Origin: Agromyces ramosus
GTDB lineage: Bacteria > Actinomycetota > Actinomycetes > Actinomycetales > Microbacteriaceae
NCBI RefSeq assembly: GCF_004216665.1
Contig: NZ_SGWY01000004.1
Location: 1-64,000 of the forward strand
Direction: 5' to 3'
DNA length: 64,000 nucleotides
In this document: positions 44,469-52,269 of the stretch, one piece after another
Layout: every line of letters starts with the position of its first letter
Numbering within the stretch: position 1 is the stretch's first letter
Notes under the pieces: generated by a model
Told to the model about the DNA's origin: nothing
Seen by the model: only the letters and a program-made list of their open reading frames with translations
Databases searched by the model: none
Made by a program: the position numbers and the translations under genes

Positions 44469-44963
44469 TCAGGAGTCGGTGGGGTCGAGCACCTCGAGCA
44501 TCGAGCCCTGCACGAAGCCGGCCCACTCGTAGGCGGCGCGGAGGTAGTCGTCTCGTGTCTCGTCGGCCGCGTCCTCGCCCTCCTCGATGATCCCCACCCG
44601 CTCGGCGAGGATGAGCCGCAGGTCGGTGAGGAAGGTGAGCCACCCCCACGCCTCGGACTGCTCGAGCTCGATCTGCACGACGGTGTCGTCGCCGTCCTCG
44701 ACGGCGGTGGCGTCGCGCACGCGCTGGGCGGCCTGGCGCTTGCCGTCGACGAGGCTGTCGCGGGTGTAGCGGGCGAACTCGCGCGACGACGACGCGTCGT
44801 CGGGGTAGGCGTTCGGCAGCAGTCGCCCGAGCGCCGGATCGTCGGCCTCGCCGAGCAGGAGCACCGAGTCGACCTGGTCGGCGAGTTCGGAGAGCAGCAT
44901 CGCCTCCTCGGCCTCGAGCACGATGCGCACGCCCTCACCGCCGCTGCGGCCGGCGACGATCAC
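44469..44963 (-). CDS. DUF2017-family protein
   Basis: The 164-residue acidic protein ([25 protein letters not shown]-type C-terminus [16 protein letters not shown]) is the DUF2017 protein that habitually follows clpS in actinobacteria. Its start is the GTG at 44963, overlapping the clpS stop by GTGA, so the two are co-translated. Function unknown; the strong linkage with clpS suggests a role tied to Clp protease substrate delivery. Confidence 0.85.
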   Translation of the reverse strand: MIVAGRSGGEGVRIVLEAEEAMLLSELADQVDSVLLLGEADDPALGRLLPNAYPDDASSSREFARYTRDSLVDGKRQAAQRVRDATAVEDGDDTVVQIELEQSEAWGWLTFLTDLRLILAERVGIIEEGEDAADETRDDYLRAAYEWAGFVQGSMLEVLDPTDS

Positions 44964-45250
44964 GACTCCGCCCTCGACACGGTGGCCTGCAGGCCGTAGC
45001 CGTGCATCGCCTGCACGTGCCGCTCCATCGCCTCGCGGTTGCCGGTGGCGACGACGGCCCGGCCCTCGTTGTGCACGCGCAGCATGAGGCGCTCGGCCTC
45101 CTCGCGCGGGTAGCCGAAGTAGGTGCGGAACACGTAGCTCACGTAGGTCATGAGGTTGACCGGGTCGTCCCACACGATCGTGCGCCACGGCTCCTCGGCC
45201 ACGACGCTCGTCGTGGTCTCGGTGTCGTGCTGCTCGAGGGTCGCGCTCAC
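44960..45250 (-). CDS. clpS: ClpS adaptor of the Clp protease
   Basis: The 96-residue protein matches ClpS throughout: [21 protein letters not shown] and [20 protein letters not shown]. It delivers proteins with N-degron residues to the ClpAP/ClpCP protease; the Asp-Pro-x-N segment and the downstream Val/Met residues form the N-degron pocket. The start is GTG at 45250 with TGGAGG upstream. It is followed by DUF2017 and is divergent from the RsbQ-like gene. Confidence 0.93.
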   Translation of the reverse strand: MSATLEQHDTETTTSVVAEEPWRTIVWDDPVNLMTYVSYVFRTYFGYPREEAERLMLRVHNEGRAVVATGNREAMERHVQAMHGYGLQATVSRAES

Positions 45251-45369
45251 GCCTCCAGCCTGACACGACCTCGCGTGCGACGAAACCCGCGACGCACGCC
45301 GGTTCGAACCGTCTCGGAGCGGTCCGGCACCGATCGATTAGTCGACGGATGGCTCCACGTCAAGCCCCC

Positions 45370-45524
45370 TTGACATTGCCGTTCCGAAAGTACGTTCCGC
45401 CGGGGCCGCCTGTACTGTCGTGGGGACGGAGAAGGATCTCCGGCTCCACGCCGGGCAGCGCCGGGCACCCCCGACGCCCGGCAGGACACCTACCGCCGCC
45501 AGGACACCCCCGACCCCGGCAGGA
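45370..45524 (+). promoter_or_regulatory. Upstream region of the RsbQ-like/DGC operon with direct repeats
   Basis: TTGACA (45370-45375) is a perfect -35 box; TACGTT (45391-45396) is a candidate -10 at a short 15-bp spacing. GTTCCG occurs twice 13 bp apart (45381-45386, 45394-45399). A 20-21-nt direct repeat (45466-45486 and 45505-45524, CACCCCCGAC...CCGGCAGGA) follows, the second copy ending in the ribosome site of the ATG at 45530. Such repeats in a long leader may bind a regulator or RNA-binding protein. Confidence 0.45.
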
Positions 45525-45529
45525 ATCGC

Positions 45530-46351
45530 ATGACCTTCACGTCGCCCATCTCCGGCACGGACATCCTCCGCCGGAACAACGTCACCGTCTCCGGGAATCC
45601 CGCCGGCCGGCCGATCGTCTTCGTGCACGGCTTCGGCTGCAGCCAGGAGATGTGGGGATCCGTCGCGCCTCGTTTCGAGGACGACCACCGCGTGGTGCTG
45701 CTCGACCTGGTGGGAGCCGGCGGCTCCGACCGCTCGGCATACGATCCCGTCAGGTACGACTCGCTGCACGGCTACGCCGACGACGTCCTCGAGGTGCTCG
45801 AGGCGCTCGACCTGCGCGATGTGGCGTACGTCGGGCACTCCGTCGCGGCGACCATCGGCGTCCTCGCCGAGACCAGGGACCCGTCCCGGTTCGGGTCGCT
45901 CGTCCTCGTCGGCCCGTCTCCGCGCTACATCGACGACGGCGAGTACCGCGGCGGCTTCGAACGAGCCGACATCGAGGGCCTCCTCGATGCACTCGACGCC
46001 AACTACCTGGGCTGGTCGCAGGCCATGGCGCCGGTGATCATGGGCAACGCCGAGAAGCCCGACCTCGGCCGCCAGCTCACGGACAGCTTCTGCAGCGTCG
46101 ACCCCGAGATCGCGCGGCACTTCGCCCGCGTGACGTTCCTCTCCGACAACCGGCGCGACCTCAGCGCGGTGCGCACGCCCACGCTCGTGCTGCAGTGCTC
46201 CGACGACGTCATCGCGCCCGTCTCCGTCGGACGGTACGTCCACGAGCAGATCACGACGAGCCGCTTCGTGCAGCTCTCGGCGACCGGTCACTGCCCGAAC
46301 CTGTCGGCGCCCGACGAACTGGCCGACGAGATCAGGTCGTTCCTCCGATGA
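45530..46351 (+). CDS. RsbQ-like alpha/beta hydrolase (candidate ligand sensor)
   Basis: The 273-residue protein follows the RsbQ/D14/KAI2 branch of alpha/beta hydrolases: NNVTVSG and FVHGFGCSQEMW at the start, GHSVAATIG with Ser104, Asp225 or Asp226 in QCSDDVIAP, and His254 in TGHCPN. In Bacillus RsbQ binds a hydrophobic molecule and activates the PAS-phosphatase RsbP; plant relatives sense strigolactone and karrikin. Here the partner gene, overlapping by ATGA, encodes a PAS-GAF-GGDEF protein in place of RsbP. The triad is intact, so hydrolysis is possible. GGCAGGA lies upstream of the ATG. Confidence 0.88.
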   Translation: MTFTSPISGTDILRRNNVTVSGNPAGRPIVFVHGFGCSQEMWGSVAPRFEDDHRVVLLDLVGAGGSDRSAYDPVRYDSLHGYADDVLEVLEALDLRDVAYVGHSVAATIGVLAETRDPSRFGSLVLVGPSPRYIDDGEYRGGFERADIEGLLDALDANYLGWSQAMAPVIMGNAEKPDLGRQLTDSFCSVDPEIARHFARVTFLSDNRRDLSAVRTPTLVLQCSDDVIAPVSVGRYVHEQITTSRFVQLSATGHCPNLSAPDELADEIRSFLR

Positions 46352-47907
46352 CGATCCCCGACGCCCTCGACGGTGGGCGGAGCCACCGCGAACGGCACGA
46401 CCGTGAAGGGCGCGACGCACGACGGCGCCGCGCGCACGACGACCACGACGCCTTCGTCGAGCTCTTCGAGGAGGCACCCTGCGGGTACCTGGAGACCACG
46501 CCCGACGGCATCATCACGCGGGTCAACCGCACGTTCGAGCGATGGACGGGTCACGCCCGGACGGCGCTGCTCGGCACCGCCTTCGTCGACCTCCTGACCT
46601 CGTCGAGCCAGCTCTTCTACGAGACCCGCTACGCCATGGTGCTGAGCCTCTCGGGGGAGGTGCGCGAGGTCGCGCTGACCGTGAGCCGTGCCGACGACGG
46701 CGAGCTGCCCATCCTCGTCAACGCGGTCGTGGTGACCGGCGCGGACGGCGAGCCCGGCGGCATCCGCACCGTCGTCTTCGATGCGACCGAGCGCCAGGAC
46801 TACGAGCGGCAGCTGCTGCTCGCGCGGCGCGACGCCGAGGCATCCGAGGCCCGAGTTCGAGTGCTCCAGGATGCGTCGAGCGCGTTCGGCGTCGCGACCT
46901 CCGCGCATGAGCTGGCCGCGGCGCTCGTCGCGAGCGCCGGCGCGGCGCTTCGCGCCTCGGGTGCGGCCGTGCTCCTCGGCGATGCGTCGGGTCCGCTCGA
47001 ACTGGTCGCCGGCGACGAGACGACGCTCGCGCTGTTCGCCGCCGGACTCGGCGCGCTCGCCGAGCAGGCGATCGGAAGTGGCGAGATCGTCACCGTCGCC
47101 AACCTCGACCAGGCCGCTGCGATCATCCCCGGGTTCGATGACGCCCTGCATCGCCACCGGCTCACCGCACTCAGCATCGCCCCGCTGCGCACCGACGAGC
47201 GCACGCGCGGCGTCGTCGTGTCGCTCTTCGGACGCGACCGGGTGTTCGACGCCGAGAGCCGGGAGATCCAGGCCGCCCTCGCCCGTCAGGCCGGCCAGGT
47301 GCTGCGCCGTGTCCGCCTCCAGGAGGAGCTCGAGCACCGCGCGATGCACGACGAGCTCACGGGGCTCGCCAATCGCAAGCTGCTCGAGGAGCAGCTCGAC
47401 GCGGCCATCGCCGCGGCCTCCCGCAACCGGCGGCCGCTCTCCGTGGTGTTCGTGGACCTCGACGGCTTCAAGGCGATCAACGACAGCCTCGGCCACCGGA
47501 TCGGCGACGACGTGCTCGCGGAGGTCGCCGCTCGCCTGCGCTCGGTGGCCCGCGCGGGCGACTCGGTGGCGCGGTACGGCGGCGACGAGTTCGTCATCGT
47601 GTGCGAGGACGCCGCGCCGGACGCCGCGTCGACCATCGCCGAGCGCTTCCGCCGCGCCGTGCGGCGACCGCTCGACAGCGTGCCGCCGCGATACGCCATC
47701 GCGGCGAGCATCGGCGTCGCGGTGTGGGAACCGGCGCAGGGCCCCGCCCCGACCGCCGACCTGCTGCTGCGGTCCGCGGACGCGGCCATGTACGCGTCGA
47801 AGGGCGCGGGGCGGGATCGCGTCACCATGGCGACGGCCGACACCCGGGCCCACGGATCCGGAACAGCACCCGACGACCATCGACCGGAGGCGGCATGGGA
47901 ACTCTGA
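46348..47907 (+). CDS. PAS-GAF-GGDEF diguanylate cyclase coupled to the RsbQ-like gene
   Basis: The 519-residue protein has a basic/His-rich N-terminus (1-32), a PAS domain (about 33-150), a GAF-like domain (about 170-320) and a GGDEF domain (about 328-493). The active-site GGDEF is intact (411-415) and the RxxD inhibitory site RAGD (402-405) lies five residues before it, so it should make c-di-GMP with product inhibition. The PAS domain (APCGYLETTPDGIITRVN) resembles the one of RsbP, the usual partner of RsbQ. The ATG is inside the hydrolase stop codon. It overlaps the next gene by 13 nt. Confidence 0.92.
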   Translation: MTIPDALDGGRSHRERHDREGRDARRRRAHDDHDAFVELFEEAPCGYLETTPDGIITRVNRTFERWTGHARTALLGTAFVDLLTSSSQLFYETRYAMVLSLSGEVREVALTVSRADDGELPILVNAVVVTGADGEPGGIRTVVFDATERQDYERQLLLARRDAEASEARVRVLQDASSAFGVATSAHELAAALVASAGAALRASGAAVLLGDASGPLELVAGDETTLALFAAGLGALAEQAIGSGEIVTVANLDQAAAIIPGFDDALHRHRLTALSIAPLRTDERTRGVVVSLFGRDRVFDAESREIQAALARQAGQVLRRVRLQEELEHRAMHDELTGLANRKLLEEQLDAAIAAASRNRRPLSVVFVDLDGFKAINDSLGHRIGDDVLAEVAARLRSVARAGDSVARYGGDEFVIVCEDAAPDAASTIAERFRRAVRRPLDSVPPRYAIAASIGVAVWEPAQGPAPTADLLLRSADAAMYASKGAGRDRVTMATADTRAHGSGTAPDDHRPEAAWEL

Positions 47908-48197
47908 CGTACGACTCCACCATCACCGCGGAGTTCGACGACCGCACGCTCACCCACCTGCAGGTGGTGATCTGGTCGAAGCTGCGCAGGGGCGAGCACT
48001 TCGCCTTCACCTTCGGCGACGAAGCGCCACCGGCGCAGCGCACGTCGGTGTGGTGCAGCCCCACGATCCCGATGGTCTTCCAGTTCGAGCTGGCGGAGCC
48101 GACCGAGCTCAACACGCGCTGGCTCGAGCTGCTCACCAAGTCGGCCAACTCGGCCGCGGGACTGCGGGCCGTGCCGGAGCCGGAGGCCGCCTCGTGA
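47895..48197 (+). CDS. Small conserved protein, DUF7882-like (first paralogue)
   Basis: The 100-residue protein belongs to a small family seen in Microbacteriaceae, sometimes mis-annotated as DNA ligase. The core is DRTLTHLQVVIWSKLRRGEHFAFTF...PTELNTRWLELLTKSANSAAGL. The next gene is a paralogue with the same core. It starts inside the cyclase gene (ATG at 47895, GGAGG site), so the two are translationally coupled. Function unknown; it may be an output or accessory factor of the cyclase. Confidence 0.7.
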   Translation: MGTLTYDSTITAEFDDRTLTHLQVVIWSKLRRGEHFAFTFGDEAPPAQRTSVWCSPTIPMVFQFELAEPTELNTRWLELLTKSANSAAGLRAVPEPEAAS

Positions 48198-48234
48198 GCG
48201 GATGTCGCGGCGCGAGAGGACGAGGAGGAGAGCA

Positions 48235-48549
48235 ATGGGCCTGTTGATCTACGGCGCGCGGGTCTCGGAGTTCGAGATCGAGGATCGCGTGCTCGCGCAC
48301 CTGCAGTTCGTCGTCGCCACGAAGCTGCGGCGCGGCGAGCAGTTCATGCTGACCTGGAACCACGGCGTGGAGCGCGGCAGCGGACGCAGCTCGATCTGGA
48401 TCAGTCCGTACGTCCCCGTGCACTTCAAGTACCACGGCAACCGGCCGCCGAAGCTCAACCGCGCCTGGCTCGAGCTGATGATGGACGGTGCGAACAGTCC
48501 GGCCGGGCTGCATCCGATTCCCGAAGCGGCCGCGGGAGCGGCAGAGTGA
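48235..48549 (+). CDS. Small conserved protein, DUF7882-like (second paralogue)
   Basis: The 104-residue protein shares with the preceding gene the pattern DRVLAHLQFVVATKLRRGEQFMLTW and PKLNRAWLELMMDGANSPAGL. It is a diverged tandem duplicate, 37 nt after it. GAGGAGGAG lies upstream of the ATG. I do not know the function; the block of conserved basic and aromatic residues is compatible with binding a nucleotide or anionic polymer. Confidence 0.7.
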   Translation: MGLLIYGARVSEFEIEDRVLAHLQFVVATKLRRGEQFMLTWNHGVERGSGRSSIWISPYVPVHFKYHGNRPPKLNRAWLELMMDGANSPAGLHPIPEAAAGAAE

Positions 48550-48592
48550 ACGACGTGCGACATCCGCGCCGGCGAGAGAATGGAGGTGCGGT

Positions 48593-48859
48593 GTGAAGAT
48601 CCACCGCTTGACGGTCGACGGTCGGGACTACTTCCTGCCCGATCCCGTCGATGAACTGCGTGCCGAGATCCTGGCGGCGATCAAGGCCGGCGGGGGGTAC
48701 GTGAACGTCCCACCTCTGCGCGGCGGTCCGGGGATCGACATCCTCTTCTCGCCCGGCATGCCGGTGACCTGGTCGCTGATCGACGTCGGCGGCGAGCCGA
48801 GCGAACCCGCCGGCGGCGAGAACGACGACTCCTACGAGGACCCCTACGAGGCGCTCTGA
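48593..48859 (+). CDS. 88-residue hypothetical protein ending the c-di-GMP operon
   Basis: The 88-residue protein begins KIHRLTVDGRDYFLPDPVDELRAEILAAIKAGGGYVNVP and ends in an acidic tail (ENDDSYEDPYEAL). It has no signal peptide or helix. The middle GGPGIDILFSPGMPVTWSLI suggests a small alpha/beta fold. A short protein of this kind is often found with the DUF7882 pair, but I do not recognise the family. Start GTG at 48593 with TGGAGG. Its stop overlaps the convergent EAL gene by 16 nt. Confidence 0.7.
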   Translation: MKIHRLTVDGRDYFLPDPVDELRAEILAAIKAGGGYVNVPPLRGGPGIDILFSPGMPVTWSLIDVGGEPSEPAGGENDDSYEDPYEAL

Positions 48860-49635
48860 GCCACCCGGCCGGCGGTCGGCGACCCGACCGCGAGGCGGGC
48901 CGACATCCGGCGTGCCGGCACGGGTCGACCGAACAGGTACCCCTGCGCACGGTCGAACCCGAGTTCGCGCACCGCGACCAGCTGCGGTCGCGTCTCGACC
49001 CCCTCGGCGACCGAGCGGAAGCCGTGCTCCCGGGCGAACCCGACGAGCTGCGCGGCGATACCGCGGTCGTCGGGGAGCCGGCGGATCACCGAACGGTCGA
49101 CCTTCAGCTCCGTGATGGGCAGGGCCCGCACGCGGGCCTCCGCCTCTTCGACGGTCCGCACGTCGTCGACGGACACGCCGACCCCGATCGCGTGGATCCC
49201 GGTCAGGGTTTCAGCGGCCTCGGCGGGCACGGGTCGCGTCTCGGTGAGCTCGAGGGTCAGCAGCGCTGCGGGCATCCCGGATTCCTGGAGGTGGTGGGCG
49301 ACCCGCTCCGCGAAGCGCGCCTCGCCGAGCTGGGCGGCCGCCACGTTCACCGCCACCTCGATCCGCCGGCCCGTGCGCACGAGCGCGGCTCCGTACCGGC
49401 AGGCCGACTCGAGCATGACGTCGCCGATGGCGACCATCGCTCCGGTCGCCTCCGCGAGCGGGATGAACTCGCGGGGCGCGACGACCCCGCGCTTCGGGTG
49501 GCGCCAGCGGCTCAACGCCTCGAGGGCGACGAGGAGCCCGTCGCGCAGGTCGACCTGCGGCTGGTACTGCGCGATGATCTCGCCCCGCTCCGCGGCGAGG
49601 GCCAGCTCTCGCGCCAGTCGCTCCTGCTCTGACAT
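48844..49635 (-). CDS. EAL-domain protein, c-di-GMP phosphodiesterase with degenerate loop 6
   Basis: The 263-residue protein is a stand-alone EAL domain. The signature ALEALSRWRHP (EAL at 39-41), Asn97, Glu129, Asp157-158, Lys178, Glu211 and Gln231 are all present. Loop 6, normally DDFGTGYSS, reads DDVRTVEEAE, so the metal-binding Asp pair is kept but the flexible Gly/Ser loop used for dimer activation is lost. It may be a weak phosphodiesterase or a c-di-GMP sensor. It converges on the cyclase operon with a 16-nt overlap, so both arms of c-di-GMP turnover are linked. Confidence 0.85.
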   Translation of the reverse strand: MSEQERLARELALAAERGEIIAQYQPQVDLRDGLLVALEALSRWRHPKRGVVAPREFIPLAEATGAMVAIGDVMLESACRYGAALVRTGRRIEVAVNVAAAQLGEARFAERVAHHLQESGMPAALLTLELTETRPVPAEAAETLTGIHAIGVGVSVDDVRTVEEAEARVRALPITELKVDRSVIRRLPDDRGIAAQLVGFAREHGFRSVAEGVETRPQLVAVRELGFDRAQGYLFGRPVPARRMSARLAVGSPTAGRVAQSAS

Positions 49636-49765
49636 GGCGTCCCTCCCGGGCGCCACGACGGCGCCCGGCCCATTGTGACGTGCGACCCCCGATCGTGCGA
49701 AAAGGCAGACAGCGGGTCGCCGGATGCGTATACTGCCCACCCGCGGTCAGGAGGGTGCCCGGGCA

Positions 49766-49805
49766 GACGCTCGGGCCGACGCCCGCGCCGACGCTCGGGC
49801 CGACG
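49766..49805. repeat. Direct repeat with 24-bp period upstream of the EAL gene
   Basis: GACGCTCGGGCCGACG occurs at 49766-49781 and 49790-49805; a degenerate 12-mer lies between, giving a 12-bp sub-period. It sits in the 235-nt gap (49636-49870) before the EAL gene start. The rest of the gap shows no gene. Confidence 0.5.
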
Positions 49806-49870
49806 ACACGACCGGTGGGCTCGGTGGCCTCGGAGGCCCGCCTCGTGCGCGGTCTCGCGCGCACCACGGC

Positions 49871-51001
49871 TCACCCCGGCCGCCGCGATGCGGTCACCGT
49901 GAACTTCGGGTTGCGCGCCACCTGCCGGGTGCCACCCACCAGCCGCTCGAGCAGCGGGCGGTACCGCAGGTGTGTGTTCCACACGCACCAAAGCTCGCCG
50001 CCCGGGGCGAGCACGCGTGCGGCGTCCTCGAAGAGGTGCGCGGCGATGCCGGTGTGCAGCGCGGCGTCCGAGTGGAACGGCGGGTTCAGCACGATCAGGG
50101 GCTCGCTCGCGTCCGGGAGCAGCTCGAGGCCGTCGGCCCGCGTCACGCGGATGCGGTCGGCCAGGCCGTTCACCTCCGCGGTCTCGCGAGCGGATGCCGC
50201 GGCCGCCGCCGAGCGGTCGGTGGCCGTGACCCGCAGCGCCGGGCGGGTGTGCGCGAGTCGGGCGGCCACGATGCCGGAACCGCACGCGAGGTCGACGGCG
50301 GTCGCGGCATCCGGCACTGCGTCGCCGAGCTGCTCGAGGAGGTAGCGCGTGCCGATGTCCACTCCGGTGCCGGCGAAGACGCCGCCGTGCCCCACGAGCG
50401 TGACGCCGAGGTCGTCGTGACGCTCCCCCCGCGGCCAGCCGAGCGCCGGCGGCAGTCGTGCGTCGCGGGGCGCGCGAGCCGTGAGCACCCGTGACTTCTG
50501 CCGTGCGTGCGACACGTCGACGCGCTCGAACCAGGCACCGAGCACCTCGTTCATGGCGAGCGACATGTGCTTGACGCGCCCGCCCGCGACCAGGACGACG
50601 TCGGATGCGGCGTGGCCGGCGATCCACCCGGCCACCTCGTCGAGCCGGTCGAGCGATCGCGGCAGCCGCAGCAGCACGAGCCGGGCCCCGACGAGCAGAT
50701 CCCGGCCGAGCGGGAGCGACCGCACCTCGCCGGCGAACCCCGCCCGCGCGGCGTTGGCGGCGAGGGCGCGCTCACCCGTGATGAGGTCCTGGTGCACCCG
50801 GACGCCGCGGGCTCCCGCCGCCGCCGACCCCAGCGCGAGGGCGCCGTACGCGTCGTCGATCACGACCAGTTCGCCAGGCCCCGGGCCGTCGGCGAGCGCG
50901 GCGGCCTCGTCGAGGATCAGCCGGTCCGCGGCATCCGACGCTTCGAGCCCGTGACCCTCGACGTCGGGGTGGCGGCGCAGCTCGCCGAGGTCGAAGGGCA
51001 T
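49871..51001 (-). CDS. RsmC/RlmG-like rRNA guanine-N2 methyltransferase
   Basis: The 376-residue protein has an inactive-looking N-terminal half and a C-terminal 'small' methyltransferase domain (about 190-350). SAM motif I is AVDLACGSGIVAARL, and the NPPF motif (in LIVLNPPFHSDAAL) is the hallmark of guanine-N2 rRNA methyltransferases. It should act on 16S or 23S rRNA. The ATG at 51001 follows TAGCCT by 6 nt, so it is probably leaderless. Confidence 0.82.
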   Translation of the reverse strand: MPFDLGELRRHPDVEGHGLEASDAADRLILDEAAALADGPGPGELVVIDDAYGALALGSAAAGARGVRVHQDLITGERALAANAARAGFAGEVRSLPLGRDLLVGARLVLLRLPRSLDRLDEVAGWIAGHAASDVVLVAGGRVKHMSLAMNEVLGAWFERVDVSHARQKSRVLTARAPRDARLPPALGWPRGERHDDLGVTLVGHGGVFAGTGVDIGTRYLLEQLGDAVPDAATAVDLACGSGIVAARLAHTRPALRVTATDRSAAAAASARETAEVNGLADRIRVTRADGLELLPDASEPLIVLNPPFHSDAALHTGIAAHLFEDAARVLAPGGELWCVWNTHLRYRPLLERLVGGTRQVARNPKFTVTASRRPG

Positions 51002-51070
51002 GCGCCAAGGCTACGCGGCGTGCCGACTCCGAGAGCGGCTCACACGTGCGTTTGGTACCCTCGTGCCCGC

Positions 51071-51793
51071 ATGCGGGAATCAGACCAGCGGCCTCAGGGG
51101 GAACGGCGCGCGGCTCGACACGGGGCCGCGAGCCGCGTCGGCGGTGCCCGCCCGTCGCCCGCTCGCCTGGCCCACCGGCTCGCGCCGCTCGCCGCCTCGG
51201 TGGCCGTGCTCGCGCTCGGCCTGACCTTCGCGCTCGCGCCGCAGCCCGAGGCGGTCACCGCCCCGAGGGCCGCGTCCGACACGTTCAGCGGCGACACCCA
51301 GGCCCTGCGCGTGGCCGCCGACGTCACCGCGCCGGCGACCTCGCACGAGTCGTACGTCTCGACCACCGGCCCCGAGACGCTCGTCGCGTCGGGCACCAAC
51401 CTCGACTGGGCGAAGCTCGTGCTCATCGAGGGCGACTGGCCGGTCACGGAGGCGAACATCACGTTCATGATGCGATGGATGCGGCAGGAGAACGGCGCCG
51501 ACAACTGGTGGAACCGCAACAACCCCCTCAACAACGGGCAGGGATCGGGCGGCGGATCCGGGCTCGGCAGCTACGCGACCCTGCTCGATGCGGCCTACTA
51601 CGCCGCGCAGAACCTGCAGTCCGGGCGATACCCCGCCGTGGATGCCGCGCTCGCCCGGGGCGACTCCGCGGATGCGACCGCGCAGGCCATCTGGGCCTCG
51701 CCGTGGGCCTCGAGCCACTACGGCTACGGCACCCACTGGAGCTCCCGACCCTACGAGGTGATCGAGGCACCGGCCTCGGCCTGGGGGCGCTGA
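51071..51793 (+). CDS. Secreted lysozyme-like protein
   Basis: The 240-residue precursor has a basic N-terminus, a membrane helix (about 38-57) and an extracellular domain (about 110-235). FMMRWMRQENGADNWWNRNNPLN with Glu140 and SYATLLDAAYYAAQNL resembles the muramidase/goose-lysozyme-type fold found in actinobacterial secreted proteins. It may cleave peptidoglycan. TACCCT at 51056-51061 is a possible -10 box. The gene stands alone between an rRNA methyltransferase and hspR. Assignment is by motif only. Confidence 0.6.
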   Translation: MRESDQRPQGERRAARHGAASRVGGARPSPARLAHRLAPLAASVAVLALGLTFALAPQPEAVTAPRAASDTFSGDTQALRVAADVTAPATSHESYVSTTGPETLVASGTNLDWAKLVLIEGDWPVTEANITFMMRWMRQENGADNWWNRNNPLNNGQGSGGGSGLGSYATLLDAAYYAAQNLQSGRYPAVDAALARGDSADATAQAIWASPWASSHYGYGTHWSSRPYEVIEAPASAWGR

Positions 51794-51841
51794 GCCTCCG
51801 CCTCGGGGCGCTGACCCTCCGCCGGAGGCGGGGCGCTGGGC

Positions 51842-52267
51842 CTAGGCGCCCTGGCCGCGGTCGAGCGGACGCCACACGACGACCGCGTTCTCGCGCCGAA
51901 CGCGCGTGCCCGCCTTGACCGACACGATGTCGCCGGCCGATCCGGCGGCGAACACCCGGCGGCCGGGCCGGTTGAGGAGTTCATCGGCGAGCATCGCCTC
52001 GAGCTCGCGCACGCGCCCGCGCAGGGTCGCCACCTCGTCCTCGAGGCCGAGCACCCGCCGGATGCCCTCGAGGCTCACGCCCTCGCTCGAGAGCTGCGCG
52101 ACCTCGCGGAGCTGCACGATGTCGCGCATCGAGTAGCGACGCGAGCGGCCCGCGGTGCGCGTCGGCGAGACGAGGCCCATCCGGTCGTACTGCCGGAGGG
52201 TCTGCGGATGCATCCCGGCGAGCTCGGCGGCCACCGAGATGACGAACAGCGGGCTCGTCTCGTCCAT
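51842..52267 (-). CDS. hspR: HspR, MerR-family heat-shock repressor
   Basis: The 141-residue protein has a MerR winged helix (about 7-75; AAELAGMHPQTLRQYDRMGLVSPTRTAGRSRRYS) and a short coiled-coil C-terminus (about 75-105). It is the last gene of the dnaK operon, 2 nt after dnaJ. HspR binds HAIR sites with DnaK as co-repressor, so a drop in free DnaK relieves repression. HAIR sites occur upstream of dnaK (two) and of clpB (one) in this window. Confidence 0.92.
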   Translation of the reverse strand: MDETSPLFVISVAAELAGMHPQTLRQYDRMGLVSPTRTAGRSRRYSMRDIVQLREVAQLSSEGVSLEGIRRVLGLEDEVATLRGRVRELEAMLADELLNRPGRRVFAAGSAGDIVSVKAGTRVRRENAVVVWRPLDRGQGA

Positions 52268-52269
52268 GG

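Noticed and set aside
46500..48247. Alternative long frame of 488 codons over the cyclase
   Set aside because: Ser/Arg-rich shadow frame; the cyclase frame has intact PAS, GAF and GGDEF motifs.
49724..50494. Plus-strand frame with an Arg-Ala-Asp-Ala repeat start
   Set aside because: Antisense to the rRNA methyltransferase; the repeat comes from the 24-bp direct repeat in the gap, and no ribosome site or domain is present.
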